NCBI GenBank assembly: GCA_012934845.2
Contig: WNNJ02003664.1
Location: forward strand, 310,001-374,000
DNA length: 64,000 bases
From: Pomphorhynchus laevis
Taxonomy: Eukaryota > Acanthocephala > Palaeacanthocephala > Echinorhynchida > Pomphorhynchidae
Reading direction: 5' to 3'
Below the pieces are notes generated by a model. The model searched no databases, was not told where the DNA came from, and saw only the letters and a list, made by a program, of their open reading frames with translations. Made by a program: the position numbers and the translations under genes. Positions 10,880-22,562 of the stretch are shown piece by piece; within the stretch, counting starts at the first letter, position 1, and each line of letters opens with the position of its first letter.

Positions 10880-11690
10880 TATGCCGCAGTTTAGAAAGAA
10901 ACACTTACCACAGTCGATGCGGTTAGATTTTGGCGTTGCTATATTTCCAAACGATTATTCACCGTCATCACTGACCAGCTGTCTTTTATATTTACTAAAT
11001 ATGGACACATTAAAATCAAAAATGACAACATGGAAATATGGTGTCATGCGCTTGCTGAATTTGATTTTAATATAGTTTACCGACAAGGTCCTGAGAATAT
11101 TGATGTGCTATCACGTTGCACTGTAAATAATGTTATTATGGATTTTTCAATTACCCAGGAACTCTATAATCGTTTATGTCACGCTGGAATCACTCGATTT
11201 TGGCACTTTGTCAGATACAATAACCCGCCTTTGTCGATCAGCATCGTACGTATGATCTCAAATACCTGTAAAAGTTGTAAAACAAAGGTATAACAAACTG
11301 AGTACAGTTACACTGATAAATTCAAATGAACCCTTCGAACGCCTTTCCTAGATTTCAAAAGACTTTTATCAGGTACAAATCGTAACAGACTCATTTTAGT
11401 TGACATTGATGAATACACACGATTCCAATTTGAATTTTCGATGACTGACACCTAATCGTCTACAGTCATACAATGCCTTGAACAACTATTCTAAATCTAC
11501 GTAGAAGAGAAATAGGCAGAAGTTAGTTGGTAAAGTCAGATCAAGTATTTGCCAAGAGATTCAATAGCGCTAACAAATACAAGTTTTCTGTTTAACATGC
11601 TAAGCTAATACACGCAAATGACCATTACGCTATTATTCAAAGATCGAAAAACAAAAAATGTTGAGTTTGCACAGTGACGGACGATCAAAG
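10880..11690 (+). mobile_element. Ty3/Gypsy-like LTR retrotransposon pol fragment (fossil)
   Basis: This decayed fragment carries the end of an RNase H domain (EFDFNIVYRQGPENI), an integrase HHCC zinc region (LCHAGITRFWHFVR, CKSCKTK) and weak traces of the integrase core to about 11,690. No LTRs, gag or protease are recognisable nearby. It is broken in several places and old, more diverged than the adjoining LINEs. Confidence 0.75.
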
Positions 11691-11714
11691 AATTCTGTTG
11701 TTTCAACGAAAATG

Positions 11715-12060
11715 GACAATATGCAAAAATGTTTCTTGTAAATTTAGTTATGTAATCTTGACGATATCAATTAATAGTAGTTTATTTAATGTTAATTTAA
11801 TGTTCATATCTAGATATACATCTTCTTTATCATTAATATTGGTTTTGTTAAGAATAAGGCTTTCTGGATAAATTTGTTTACTAATTGAATAAAAATTATT
11901 AGAATTAAATGCATATATATCATCAATGTATCGAAACATATATTTCATATATTTATATAGTTTAGATTTAGTTTTTACATAGTTATGAACAAATTCATAT
12001 TATCTAAAGCTTAAAAACAAGTCAGCTATAATTGGGCTACTATTACTAACCATTGGAAAC
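11715..12060 (-). mobile_element. Penelope-like RT internal fragment
   Basis: This 345-bp piece closely matches 730-1,060 of the first Penelope element, including the MFRYIDDI catalytic box and the NNFYSIS segment. Both element ends are missing. It is followed to 12,110 by short tandem words of the type ctattattaa. Confidence 0.85.
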
Positions 12061-12109
12061 TATTATTATCAACTATTATTAATAAATAAACTATTATTAA
12101 CCAATAATA

Positions 12110-12264
12110 GTTTACGTGTTAACGATTATGATAGAAACTTTCAAGTATTGCATCATAATTTGTATAAGTACCACTAAATTTGGAACATCTTTTGTACGTC
12201 TTACGCCTAAATGTTCTTGAAGTTCTATATGATGTTATATGCGTGATCGTATAGATTAAAAAAA
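12110..12264. other. Unassigned spacer
   Basis: About 150 bp between a Penelope fragment and the 3' end of family B copy 1. I see no gene or motif. Confidence 0.5.
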
Positions 12265-15200
12265 GATTTATTTTTAAGTGGCTAATGCGTGTCGAGCACG
12301 TTTACATGACCATAACCACAAAAATAAACAAAAATCTAAATCATGTGTCGAGGAGGTGGGTACAGAGGCGGCATTTGAATGTAATATGGAGGGAGTGCGG
12401 CGGACGTCGAGTGGGAGCTGATACCAGGCGAGTGGGGCGGCGATGAGGAAGGATCGGAGATCGTAGTTGTTAGAGTAATTGGGAACGTAGAGTAAGAGGG
12501 AATTACGAGAACGCATTGATAGATAGATGGAACAAGTGTCGTCTAAGAAAGAAAGGTTGTGAACGACGGGGAGGCGATAGCGATGAAATGAAAAGTTACG
12601 AGAAGGCGGAGTTGTATGCGGATGTGGATGGTGGGCCAGAAGAATTAAGCAAGATATGTGGATGTTTGGTCAAAGCGACGAAGACGTAGGAGCACTCGAA
12701 CGGTGGAGTTGATGATGTTTTGTAGGGTAGGATGATGAATTTTAAAGTATTGGTGAAAAGGCTGAGGCAGTAATCGATTTTAAGGAAAAGGAGCGATAAA
12801 AGAAGAGACACACAAGAACGGAAGTCGATAAGGGGGCGGATACGGCGGATGTAACAGAGAATTAAGTTAGACGAGCGGACCATGTCACGAACGAAGGGTT
12901 CAAGGGAAAAGTAATCACCGAAATAGAAGCCTAAGAAAGTGAGATTGTGTACTATGGGGATGATTGATGAGTCAAAAAATACAGCGGGAGGTGATATGCT
13001 AGGTTGACGGGAAAGGATCCACATTATTATGGACTTGTCTGGGTTTAGAATGAGATAAAGATGGGATATACGTTTGTAGATGGAAGAAAGATAGTTTGAG
13101 GCAGAAATTGCGATATCCTGTATGCGATGGGCGGTGTATGAGCATATATGAGGATATCATCGGCGTACTCCATGACGTTAAATGAGTAAGGTTTGATAAA
13201 CGGAGAGTGATCAATAATGAGCGGAGAAAAAAGCAAGGGTCCGATGACCGAACATTGTGGGACCCTCAGAAAAAAGGGATGGAACGAGAGGCTGATTAAT
13301 TTGAACAGACTCCAAAAGAACGGTCGGATAGATATAAGGCAAATCATGTTACGGAGGAGGAAGAAAATCCGTAATCATAACGAAGGCGAGAAAGGAGGAT
13401 AGAGTAATCGACGATATCGAAGGCGGATGAGAGGTCTAGGGTGATAAGAACACTATAGAACGTGTTCTTATTAGAACGGAAAGCAGATTGGAAAGAGGGT
13501 ACAGGTTGGATAAAGAGAGATAAACGTTGATCTGTATTAAGATAAGGCGCTCTAAGAGCTTGTAAAGAGTAGGGAGGATTGAAATGGGGCGATAGTTAGA
13601 AGGAAGTGAGGGGTTAAGCGATTGTTTCTTAAGGAGGGGGCGAACGATGACGGATTTCGAGTGCGATGGAAAGATACGACTGCTGATATACGAGTTAAAC
13701 AAGGGGGTGATGAAAGGGAATATCGATGAGCATATGGATTTAAGGATTTTAAGGACTTGAGGCTGGGGATCGGCAAGTGAGGTTTTGTTGGACAAGAACA
13801 TGAGGACAGATGAGACTTCGGCAGGTGATAAAGGGAGAATATGAAAGAGTTCCGGGAGGATTAGGCGAGGAGTAGCAGTGAGATGAAATGGAGACGGGGT
13901 TGTGAGAGAGCAACGTGGATAATTTGGTTTCAAGAAATGCCAAATAATCATAGGGATTGATGTTGCAAGACGAAGAGGAGCGAGTAAGGATTAAGTTAAA
14001 AGTGTGCCAAAGAGACTTGGAGATTGATGAAATGTTGATTATATGCTGCCAGAAATAGTTTCATTTGGTACGTAGTAGATGGAGATTAGACTGGCTGAGA
14101 TGGTGGCGGATTCGACTAGTGAGCAACCGGCAGAGAGCAGACGGCGAATGGAGAGGTCGTTGTAATCTGAGCGCCAGGATTCGGTGAGGAAGAAGAGATC
14201 GATGGATTGCTTGATGAGAAGATCGGATTTATTGAGAATAGATCTAGTGTTAAGGAAACCAAGGCGGAAACCGTGTGTGATGTTGTAAGGGTCTAGCGGA
14301 GAAGACACATAGGGGAGATGGAGCGCCATCGAATTTCGGGGCGGGTGTGGACAACTTGAAAATTTCCGTCTATGTTTCTGATGGAGAGAGATGTTTCGCC
14401 GTTTTCCTTGCGACGGCGTTTTTCGATGCGGGCAGAAGAGAGTTGAGCGATTTCAGAAGAGGTGCGATCGATGAAATTTGAGTGGTTGAATATGACATGA
14501 GTTTAATCGTTGAGAGACGACAGAGGACGCGTTAGAGTGATGCTTGGAAGCAATTTTCAAGAGAGGGGCTTAGAAGGATCAGATTGAGAAGATTTGTCTA
14601 GGTTGATGAATGCGACAGGAGAGATGTCTTTGAAAAAGGATGGTTTATCCGCAGGAATAAGAGACAAGAGCATTGATCTAAAGGCGGAAACATCGTGGTT
14701 GAGACGTACTTGTGGAGATAAACAGGAGGAAGGAATGATATTTGCGACGATGACCCAACGATCGCGAGAAGGAAAGCGCTTCCGTAAAGGAGGACGAGTG
14801 ACGTGAGTAGGTGAGATCACGATAGAAGAGCTGGCAGTTGAGGATTTGGATGGAGTAGGTTTGACGACGGTAGACTAGACGATAATGATAATAACGAGGG
14901 TGTCAAGCGATGTGAGGGAAGGTTATGAGTGGAAGGATTGTGAAGGTTGGTAGCGGTGATTTTGATTGATGGATATAGGTTATTGATAAACGAGACAGGA
15001 TGGACGGAACGGGTGTGTCGGGGAGTGAGAATGGCATGGGATGGGAAGTGCATATGGTGGATGGGTCGGTGGGTGTAGAAAGAACATTGGAAACAACGGG
15101 GGTAGTTTGAGTGGACGTGTTGGATGTTTATATGTAGTTATGCGAGATTTTGCTGATCAATTTGTCTGCACTAAATTCACATAGAAAGTCTTCTTTAGAC

Positions 15201-15480
15201 TTATTGTTGTCGCAGGCGATTGTTGTCCAGACGCTAGTCGTGTGTCGAGCACTAGATTGCAATTGAGCATAGTTGGTGTCGATCGTAGCTGTTTTCATAC
15301 GTCCTCCCATTAACGTCATTGTGTGTTGAAGCTGTTAGATTTGCTTGCAACTAATCGGCGAGCGCAGCGAGACGATCTATCTGAGCTTATCGAGAGATTA
15401 AGATCTATCCGCGATCGTAGCGAGCGGAACTGACAGTAAAAACCTGACACTGGCAGGGAAATATTTGGAACTAACAGGAA
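12265..15480 (-). mobile_element. LINE family B copy 1, decayed, nearly full length
   Basis: Minus-strand CR1/L2-like LINE. The 5' end (15,480-15,420) has about three degenerate 20-bp monomers, then the cgctcg-rich leader. ORF1 traces lie at 15,319-15,128 and 15,053-14,557. The endonuclease start (RLGFLNTRSILNKSD) is near 14,290. RT pieces follow at 13,951-13,436 (SNYRPISILPTLYKLLERL), 13,347-13,045 (VMEYADDILIY) and 13,024-12,274 (C-terminal WYQLPLDVRR). The endonuclease is largely deleted between about 14,100 and 14,040. The 3' end (12,300-12,275) retains the family hairpin in weakened form. It has many frameshifts. Confidence 0.85.
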
Positions 15481-15489
15481 AAATCTAAA

Positions 15490-16130
15490 TGTATATATTC
15501 TTTAAATTCACCAAGAAATTTTTTGATCGTTGTATGGCATAAACTTTACGATAGAATCCATCTCTTAGTAACTTGCTACGCCCTCGAGATTTGCTGCACT
15601 TGCGCGGTCACCCTCTGACGTTGCAACCCCCTCTAATTCAGCACACCCAATCATGCCGCCTATCTAAGCTTGTTGTTGGATTTTGGAACACTTCTACCAT
15701 CAACAGTCTAATCATCTACTGTGAACCAGTTTAAGAAGTGTTTGGACATTGATCATTCTATAATTATTAGACTATTTATATTTGATTAATGTTTTGTTGA
15801 GACATGTCTGTAATTAATTTAGTTGTGTGTGATCCCACTATTAATAAGCTTTTTGTTCAACTGATGGTGACATAATAATATGCATTTCATATTTTCAAGG
15901 ATGGTATTTGTCACGGAAAATATATTTTTATTTAACAAAATATTACCTTTCTTACAATTTTGACATTGTATCATATCGGTCGTTTACCCAAACGTTTGAT
16001 TGTGGTGAAGTACATACTAAAATATTAAGGTATCCTCAAGATATTCTGAAGGCAAGCGCACTAAGCCCGCATTTTCGCAAACCGTGTGTGTTTGCCGGAA
16101 ATGAGGTATTGGTTGTTTTTTGCTCGCCTC
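15490..16130. other. Unassigned region
   Basis: No recognisable gene. A plus-strand open frame of 91 codons (15,908-16,183) has no family I know, and its last codons lie in a repeat shared with 17,704-17,746, so it is more likely repeat-derived than host coding. Confidence 0.4.
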
Positions 16131-16142
16131 AAAGGCGACCCT

Positions 16143-16185
16143 ATTGTCATTCACTAGGAATGAATGATGCCGTGGGTTATTGACA
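16143..16185 (+). repeat. Inverted repeat, left arm (partner 17,704-17,746)
   Basis: 43 bp, of which 41 match the reverse complement of 17,704-17,746 (shared words gaatgaatgatgccgtgggt). Weaker similarity continues outward (aggcg). The pair brackets a 1.5-kb region that includes the foldback element. It could be the ends of a DNA transposon or two opposed copies of one repeat; no transposase is visible. Confidence 0.7.
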
Positions 16186-17086
16186 ACTGCACGATCAGCG
16201 AGGATCGCGGCTAGTATCATTCACAGGCCCTTCACATAACAGAAAGCCGGGCTCGTTTATTGGATAACGAGAGCGTTATCCAACAACATTGTTTAAGAAA
16301 TTTTAATTTTAATGATTAAAATATAATTAAATTTTTATATTTACTTAATTTCATTAATTAATTTCATCACTTTTTTATTAATTATTTATATTAAACGTTT
16401 TATTGTAACACATTTTCAAATCAAAAATACTTATTTTAATTAAAATATAACTTTTAAATGTCTTTCATTAATTTGTTGAAAGTATTTTCTTTCGTTTCAC
16501 TCCTATCTCCACGTATTCAGAATAAAAATTGTAAAGAATTGTAAAGTAATAAATTCCGATTTTTAGTGTCTAAAATATGCTATATTGATCTCCAATTTGA
16601 CTCAATCCTTTGTGTACGAACTCCTAAAAATCGTAAATGGAAACTCGATGTCCTGATAATTATTGCTTGGATCAATAAAATCACGACTAGTATCCATTGT
16701 ATCGTATTGATATCTAGCAATTAGTATAAATTATGCTTTCAACTTTAGTATTTTTCAATTAATGGAATATATGTATCAGCATTTCTACATTCATCAGCAC
16801 AAATGTCTAAACTTTTATAATATTTAATTAATAACATAACTGAGACCATCTTTAAGTGGTTGATCTATGCAAGAATGGTCCGTTCATTCATGCAAATTAC
16901 CACCGTGTATTTTAGAGTTAAAGTTGTTAAAAATTTTGTATGACTATTGGGAATTAGGATTATCAAGAAGATACCAAAAGTCTTTTGGATTAGCAATCAT
17001 TTAATTATTAATTAATCATTTTATTAATATTCTTTAATAGGATATTTTAGAATTTAACAATTTATTATAAGAAAATTAAAGTTAAT

Positions 17087-17482
17087 TTTCCGATTGTGGC
17101 ACGATATTATCCTCACAAGTATTGATCTTACTTTTGATACAGCAGGACGCTACTAATCAGTCTGGGTGGGTCTCATCAGCTGCTGACCCAGACCTACATT
17201 TCACGTTTCGACCCTTATTATCTGCTTTCTCCGTTGACTGATGCTGATCGGATTTGGACTCAGGACGTCTGTATCGTGATTCAACGCAACATCCACTAGG
17301 CTGGCTGATCCAGTGGTGTAGATATACATTTCTGTATATTACTTAGGTCTGGGTCAGCAGCTGATGAGACCCACCCAGACTGATTAGTAGCGTCCTGCTG
17401 TATCAAAAGTAAGATCAATACCTGTGAGGATAATATCGTGCCACAATCGGAAAATTTTCAGCTCACAGATGCAATCAAATAC
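17087..17482. mobile_element. Foldback/MITE-like element with 112-bp inverted arms
   Basis: Arms 17,084-17,195 and 17,345-17,456 are reverse complements with a single mismatch in 112 bp, around a 149-bp loop. A 13-bp direct repeat, AATTAAAGTTAAT, lies at 17,074-17,086 and 17,483-17,495 and may be a target duplication. If so, the right end extends 26 bp past the arm. No coding potential. A word from the arm (gctgatgagacccaccca) recurs at about 49,203-49,245, so the family has other members. The near identity of the arms implies recent formation or gene conversion. Confidence 0.75.
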
Positions 17483-17703
17483 AATTAAAGTTAATATTAA
17501 AAATTGCAGTGTAATCTAAGGTTTTAGTCGTCCTCCTATTTTAGGCAGCGGCGTATCCCAATGCGACCGCAACTCGTGAAGCTTGACTGAAGCGGATCCA
17601 TCGCAGTCCGTGCCCATCCTTCGCAGGCTGTAGTGCTCGTTGCGATAATATGGTATATAGAGATCACTTATCCCTTCTACAGTTTACAGATTTGCTTAAA
17701 AAC

Positions 17704-17746
17704 TGTCAATAACCCACGGCATCATTCATTCCAGGTGAATGACAAT
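17704..17746 (-). repeat. Inverted repeat, right arm (partner 16,143-16,185)
   Basis: This is the reverse complement of the left arm with two substitutions. Both arms can encode the short phrase CHS-x-GMNDAVGY before a stop, in opposite directions. This suggests two copies of one repeat that once held or adjoined coding sequence. Confidence 0.65.
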
Positions 17747-17749
17747 TTA

Positions 17750-18000
17750 GACGCCTCTTCAGAAACTTTCAGTTCGCGGGCATCGATAACTTCTTCCTCG
17801 TATGATTGAGCATCATGTAGTGTAATGGATATCATATCTTTATGTACTGCAGAGTTTATTGGCCAGTCTGATTATTTTTGGTCCTCACCATTCGGATACA
17901 AATGTATAATCGTGAAGACACGAATTTCGTTGTCAGTTGTTGAACCGTGATTGCTAACTTTACGAAGTTTAGAACGGCAAATGTTCGGATTTATCAAAGA
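17750..18000 (-). pseudogene. Possible coding remnant, unidentified
   Basis: On the minus strand, one frame reads GSTTDNEIRVFTIIHLYPNG and another, just downstream, NSAVHKDMISITLHDA. Both have ordinary protein composition, unlike the surrounding AT-rich DNA. They are separated by a stop or shift near 17,880. I do not recognise the family. It may be an internal exon or transposase remnant linked to the repeat at 17,704-17,746. Confidence 0.25.
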
Positions 18001-18059
18001 AATATGGACGAGAAGTATTTTTGATGCTCGATAGAAGGGGTTTCATTCAATAAATAATC

Positions 18060-19485
18060 ATTTTCTTCGTTCCTGGAAATTTTCAAAAATAATAAAATTT
18101 TCATCTAAATACCTTTTTTGGTATCATCAAAATAGAATCTATAGAAACTTGATATTTTGTACGTGTATAAAAATTCATCTTGAAATTACTAGGTTAACAT
18201 GTAAAAATAGCATTGGTTTAATAAAAATTAAATAGATTTTTAGTATTTAATTCTATTTTCAACTTTATATTTACTGCTTAAATATGTTTCTTAAAATTAT
18301 TTAATTAAGCATAAAAAATGTTTGGTTCAGCCAAACAAGCTCAGCATTCTGTACATTTTAGATAAATTCAGAAGGTATATATAATAAAATTAATATTATT
18401 CAATCTAGAATAATATTATAGAATATAATATCTAGAATAATTATATTTTATTATAATCAAAAATTATAATAAAATCTTTAATAACCAGTATTTCAGTATT
18501 TTATTTCGATTTAATATATAAATCAAAATATATAAATATTAGAAATAAATATGTTTTTGAAATATATTCATAGTTTTAAATATAATTTTTATATATTAAA
18601 TTTTTTAAAAATTATATTACTACTAACAATTTTTGATTAAAAATATAAGTTATTAAATTACAATCGGCTTGCTTCGAACTAACGAGCAAATCATTTAAAA
18701 TGCAGAAAGGAAACATGTGTCAAAATTAAATGCTGTTCGTGTAACGGCCTAAACGTACAGGGTCAATGCAAAATATACAATTAATAACAGCCCAAACGTC
18801 CAGTGACAAAATATGTAATCACTATAAGGTAATCAATCTAGAAATAATCAATATTCTTAAAAACATGCACTTCTCAAGAATATGATGATGTGATCGTTGA
18901 TGAAGGTTGCAATGGAGAGTCAATGTTGTCTTCAGATTCCACACAACATGCAAATAACTTGAGGAATCTTGCATACAAGAATCCATCTTTGGCATGGAAA
19001 AGAGAAATTTGAATTTACTGAAGAAACACAATATTTCAACTTCAGAAGCAACAACAAACATCCGAGTATTTATCAAATAGAGAAAAACAATGCTTTTTAA
19101 ACTAATGCATAAAGGACTTACCGCTAGAGCTGTAAACATTTTGTAGGATGACGTATCAAATGTTCTATCCTGTCTACGCAAATGAAGGGATTAACCGTTC
19201 GGGAGATTTACAATCTAAACATTCTGATTGAATGCCTGTAGATATTCGGATTTCCAATCATGCCAAGGCAATAACAACAGTTTTCATGATAAAGACAACA
19301 GGTATTGCTGGCCCTATCAGGAATCGATGCGCTCTCTTCCTTGGCAAAAACACACGATAGCAGTGAACCCAATACAGATACTTATGGGATGTCAAAATGA
19401 ACAGGTATCGGTCAGAGAGAGAGTATTATTAACCTATACTATGCTGTTTATCTTACCTACATATATCTAACCTATATATATGTCT
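18060..19485. other. AT-rich region without recognised gene
   Basis: 18,060-18,660 is very AT-rich, with short inverted words (tctagaataatattata). 18,660-19,485 has more balanced composition and short open frames on both strands, none resembling a known family or showing a convincing splice pattern. Confidence 0.4.
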
Positions 19486-19489
19486 TTTG

Positions 19490-20150
19490 TTCTAATCACA
19501 CTACTGAACTTGTTCGTCTAAACATTTTCAGTGATCTACTTCAAGCCCGCGATATGAAAATATGTAATGTAGTAATCTCTCTTTACCTGCCCTCCGCTTT
19601 TGATATTGTTGATCATTTTGTTCTACTATCTCGGCTTCGTCACGACTATGGTTTCTTAGTTCCTACTGTAGCCTGGTTAATATCTTATCTCTCCAAATGT
19701 TTTATTTGTGTTTATTCAAACTCCTCTTCCATATCGCACGGTGTTACACAAGGCTCCGTTTTAGGTTATCTCCTTTTCTCCCTTCTCGGCGACTTGTCTT
19801 ATATAACTCGAGCTTCGCTACTTATACTAAAAAGTGTCTTATGTCTATCTCCAACCATCTTTCTTCTCGTCGTCTAGCTCTTAATCCTGAAAAGTACAAA
19901 ATCATGTGAATATCACTTATCACATCGACATAACCTCATCTATTTTATCTGTTAATTCGATCATTCTCCCAATCGTTAACAATATGATTTCCTTAGGTTT
20001 TCACTTCGACATTTCCATTTCCCTTAAACATTTTGTTCATGACAAAGTTCGCATTTATTTCGAATTTCTCGTGACCTTCGTTGCATTAATAGGCTGATCG
20101 ACTTCTGCTCTTGGATCGTTCTTACATCGTCTCTCCTATTTCCCAAAATT
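19490..20150 (+). mobile_element. Old A/B-type LINE fragment, left part
   Basis: Plus-strand RT remnants: SNHTTELVRLNIFSDLL, LPSAFDIVDH, GVTQGSVLG, LALNPEKYKIM and VNNMISLGFHFD. It lacks the catalytic box and is more diverged than any other A/B copy here. The homology stops at about 20,150 (ttcccaaaattgattatt), where family A copy 1 begins. It resumes beyond that element at about 24,520 with the next codons of the same LINE. Confidence 0.75.
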
Positions 20151-20236
20151 GATTATTAATAATAATACAAATTTATTTAATGTGGCAAACGCGTACAAGC
20201 TGTACGCTTACAAGTCCACAAACAAAAATGAAAAAG

Positions 20237-20929
20237 TCAAGTAGATAAATTGTTTAAATGGGATCGGATTTGTCGTTTGAAGCACTGCAGGGAAGTTGAT
20301 TGGCGTATATGAATGGACAGATGGTTCCACGATAGAGGAGCAGCCACAATGAAAAAGCGGAGTCCAAAGGAGGTAGAGTAGTTTGAGACATGTAAAAGAA
20401 GGGAATTACAGGAACGCAAGGAACAGTAAACAGGACGAGAATTATTAAGAAAAGGAAGATTGAGAAATGAAGGGGTATGAAGAGTTACAATGCGGAAAGC
20501 AACGATAAGACGAATTTGAACACGACAATGAATTGTAGGCAAATCGAGAGAAGCAAGATGATAGGATGTATGATCAAAACGACGAAGACGGAAGAGAATT
20601 CGGACGGCTGCGTTGACGATGCGCTGTAGGGGAAGAAGAGTGGATTTAGGCGAGTTGAAAAATAGACTAAAACAATAATCGAGTCTAGAAAAAAGGAGAG
20701 AAGGTATGAGAGTCATACAAGAAGGGAAATCGATCAATCTACGAACTTGACGGAGGTTGCGGAGTATCAAGGTAGATGAGCGTACTTTATCTCTAACGAA
20801 AGGTTTAAGTGAAAGTTGGTTGTCAAAATGGAAGCCTAGGAAAAGGAGATTATCAACGACAGGAAGAATTGTAGAATTTAATGACACGGAGGGAGGTTCG
20901 AAGCCGAGGCGTCGAGTTAGAATCCACAT
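20237..20929 (-). pseudogene. Family A ORF2, C-terminal RT/thumb segment
   Basis: Contains LLFLGFHFDNQLSLKPF (motif E region), LPLQRIVNAAVRIL, RRFDHTSYHLASLDLPT and the terminal FFIVAAPLSWNHLSIHIR, matching the LFSVAAPxxWNSLP signature that ends CR1/L2-type ORF2 proteins. The frame joins the upstream segment only after a shift near 20,940. The stop at 20,237 lies about 20 bp before the 3' hairpin. Confidence 0.85.
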
Positions 20930-20949
20930 AATTTTGGATTTATCATGAT

Positions 20950-21412
20950 TCAGACACTAAGATTGTGAATACGATAAACAGGTGCATGAGCATAGATGAG
21001 AATGTCATCAGCATATTGCATAACATGGAAGTTGAATTTATGAGAAATCGAAGACAAATCACCGATAAGAAGAAGGGAAAGCATAGGGCCTAATACGGAG
21101 CCTTGTGGAACACCGGTCGGGATGGATGAAGGATGGTAGAGAGAAGAGTTAGTATATACGCGAAATGTACGGTTTGACAGATGTGAAGAAAACCATGATA
21201 CAGTGGGTAAAGAGAAGCCATAATCATGACGAAGGCGATGGAGAAGAATCGAGTGATCGACGATGTCAAAAGCAGACGATAGATCAAGAGAAACTATGAC
21301 ACTACATAATTTATGATCGCGCGAGATGAGTAAGTCATTATAAACTTTAAGACATGCAATTTCGGTAAAGTAATTGGAACGAAAAGCGGCTTGGAAGGGA
21401 GGAAATAAGTTA

Positions 21413-21485
<73 letters not shown>

Positions 21486-22515
21486 CTTGCTTAAGAACGA
21501 GACGCTCAAGGAGTTTAGAAAGAGTTGGGAGAAGTGAGATTGGACGGTACGAAGATGGTAGTGAGGAGTTGAGAGATTGCTTTTTGATGAGAGGACGAAC
21601 AGTGGCGCATTTCCAGATGGAAGGAAATGTACGGCTACGGATGGACGAGTTGAACAATGTGGTTAGGAAGGGTAAGATAGAGGAGCAGATATTTTTAAGC
21701 AAGTGAGTGGGAATTGGGTCAGAAGGAGAGGTTTTATTAGGTAATGACAGCAGAACCGAAGAAACTTCATCAGACGAAACGGGAAGAAGGTGGAATAGTT
21801 CTGGGAGGGAAGTATTTAAAGAGAAGAGTGGGTACAAGGGGGCTATGGGTAGTAGGGAAAGTAAATTAGATAGCCTAGTTTGTAGATAAGAAGAAAATTC
21901 ATCAGGATTTATATTACAAGAAGTAGATGATCGTAAAAGAATTGAGTTTAAGATTTTCCAATGAGATTTCAGAGTTGGAAGATGACTCGAGTTGATTTCG
22001 CCAAAAGAGAGTACGTTTAGTACGTATAAGAATGAGATATGAACGGCGTTGAGAAAAGTAGGAATCACGAAGATTTGGAGGGAGTGAGTTGGGTGAACGT
22101 TTAAGAAAGCGTTTATATATACGAAAAGAGTGACGGAGTCGACGCTTAGAAAGACTACATTCAGAATCGAACCAGGGAGCATGGCGCAAGCGTTGGGAAT
22201 GTCGAAGTCGACTAGGCAGAAGGTTATTGAGGATCGACGTAAGTTCAAAATCAAACAGAATGCAGAGATCATCGGGAGAGAGATAGTTAAGAGGAAGTGA
22301 AAAGAGTGAAAAATTGAGTAAGGCTGTGCATAGAATAGGGATATCGAGAAGCTTTCAGGGTCGACTTGGTGTAAATAATGGTGGAGGCGGAGAAGGAGGA
22401 TCGGGACGAGTAATAGTAAGAGTGACAAGGAAATGATCGGACAAACCAGGATCAGTAATTGACAAGGAAGTATAGTCATTGAAGCAGTTAGGGACAGCAA
22501 TGATGTTGAGAGCAC
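20950..22515 (-). pseudogene. Family A ORF2, RT part with AT-repeat expansion
   Basis: The first ~190 codons read the endonuclease C-terminus out of frame. After about 21,960 the frame is that of RT: SSYRPISLLPTLSKLLERL, AAFRSNYFTEIACLK, VSLDLSSAFDIVDH (motif A), GVPQGSVLGP (motif B) and QYADDILIY (catalytic). Between the first and second motifs, a microsatellite (21,418-21,481) adds an (IY)n stretch of about 10 repeats in frame, replacing the short IYLFSSN of other copies. RT would copy element RNA at the nick; the break at about 20,945 separates the C-terminus. Confidence 0.85.
21418..21481. repeat. (AT)n microsatellite inside RT ORF
   Basis: About 32 AT dinucleotides. Other copies have only tatatat at this site (26,194; 62,145), so the run expanded after insertion of this copy. 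A dinucleotide repeat is readable in all frames without a stop here (Ile-Tyr). Confidence 0.95.
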
Positions 22516-22562
22516 CGCCGAGGATATGAGTTGGGCTTGTTGAAAGTAATTTATAGTTAAAA

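Noticed and set aside
17500-17700. GC-richer segment considered as a tRNA or SINE head
   Set aside because: No cloverleaf and no convincing A or B box could be drawn.
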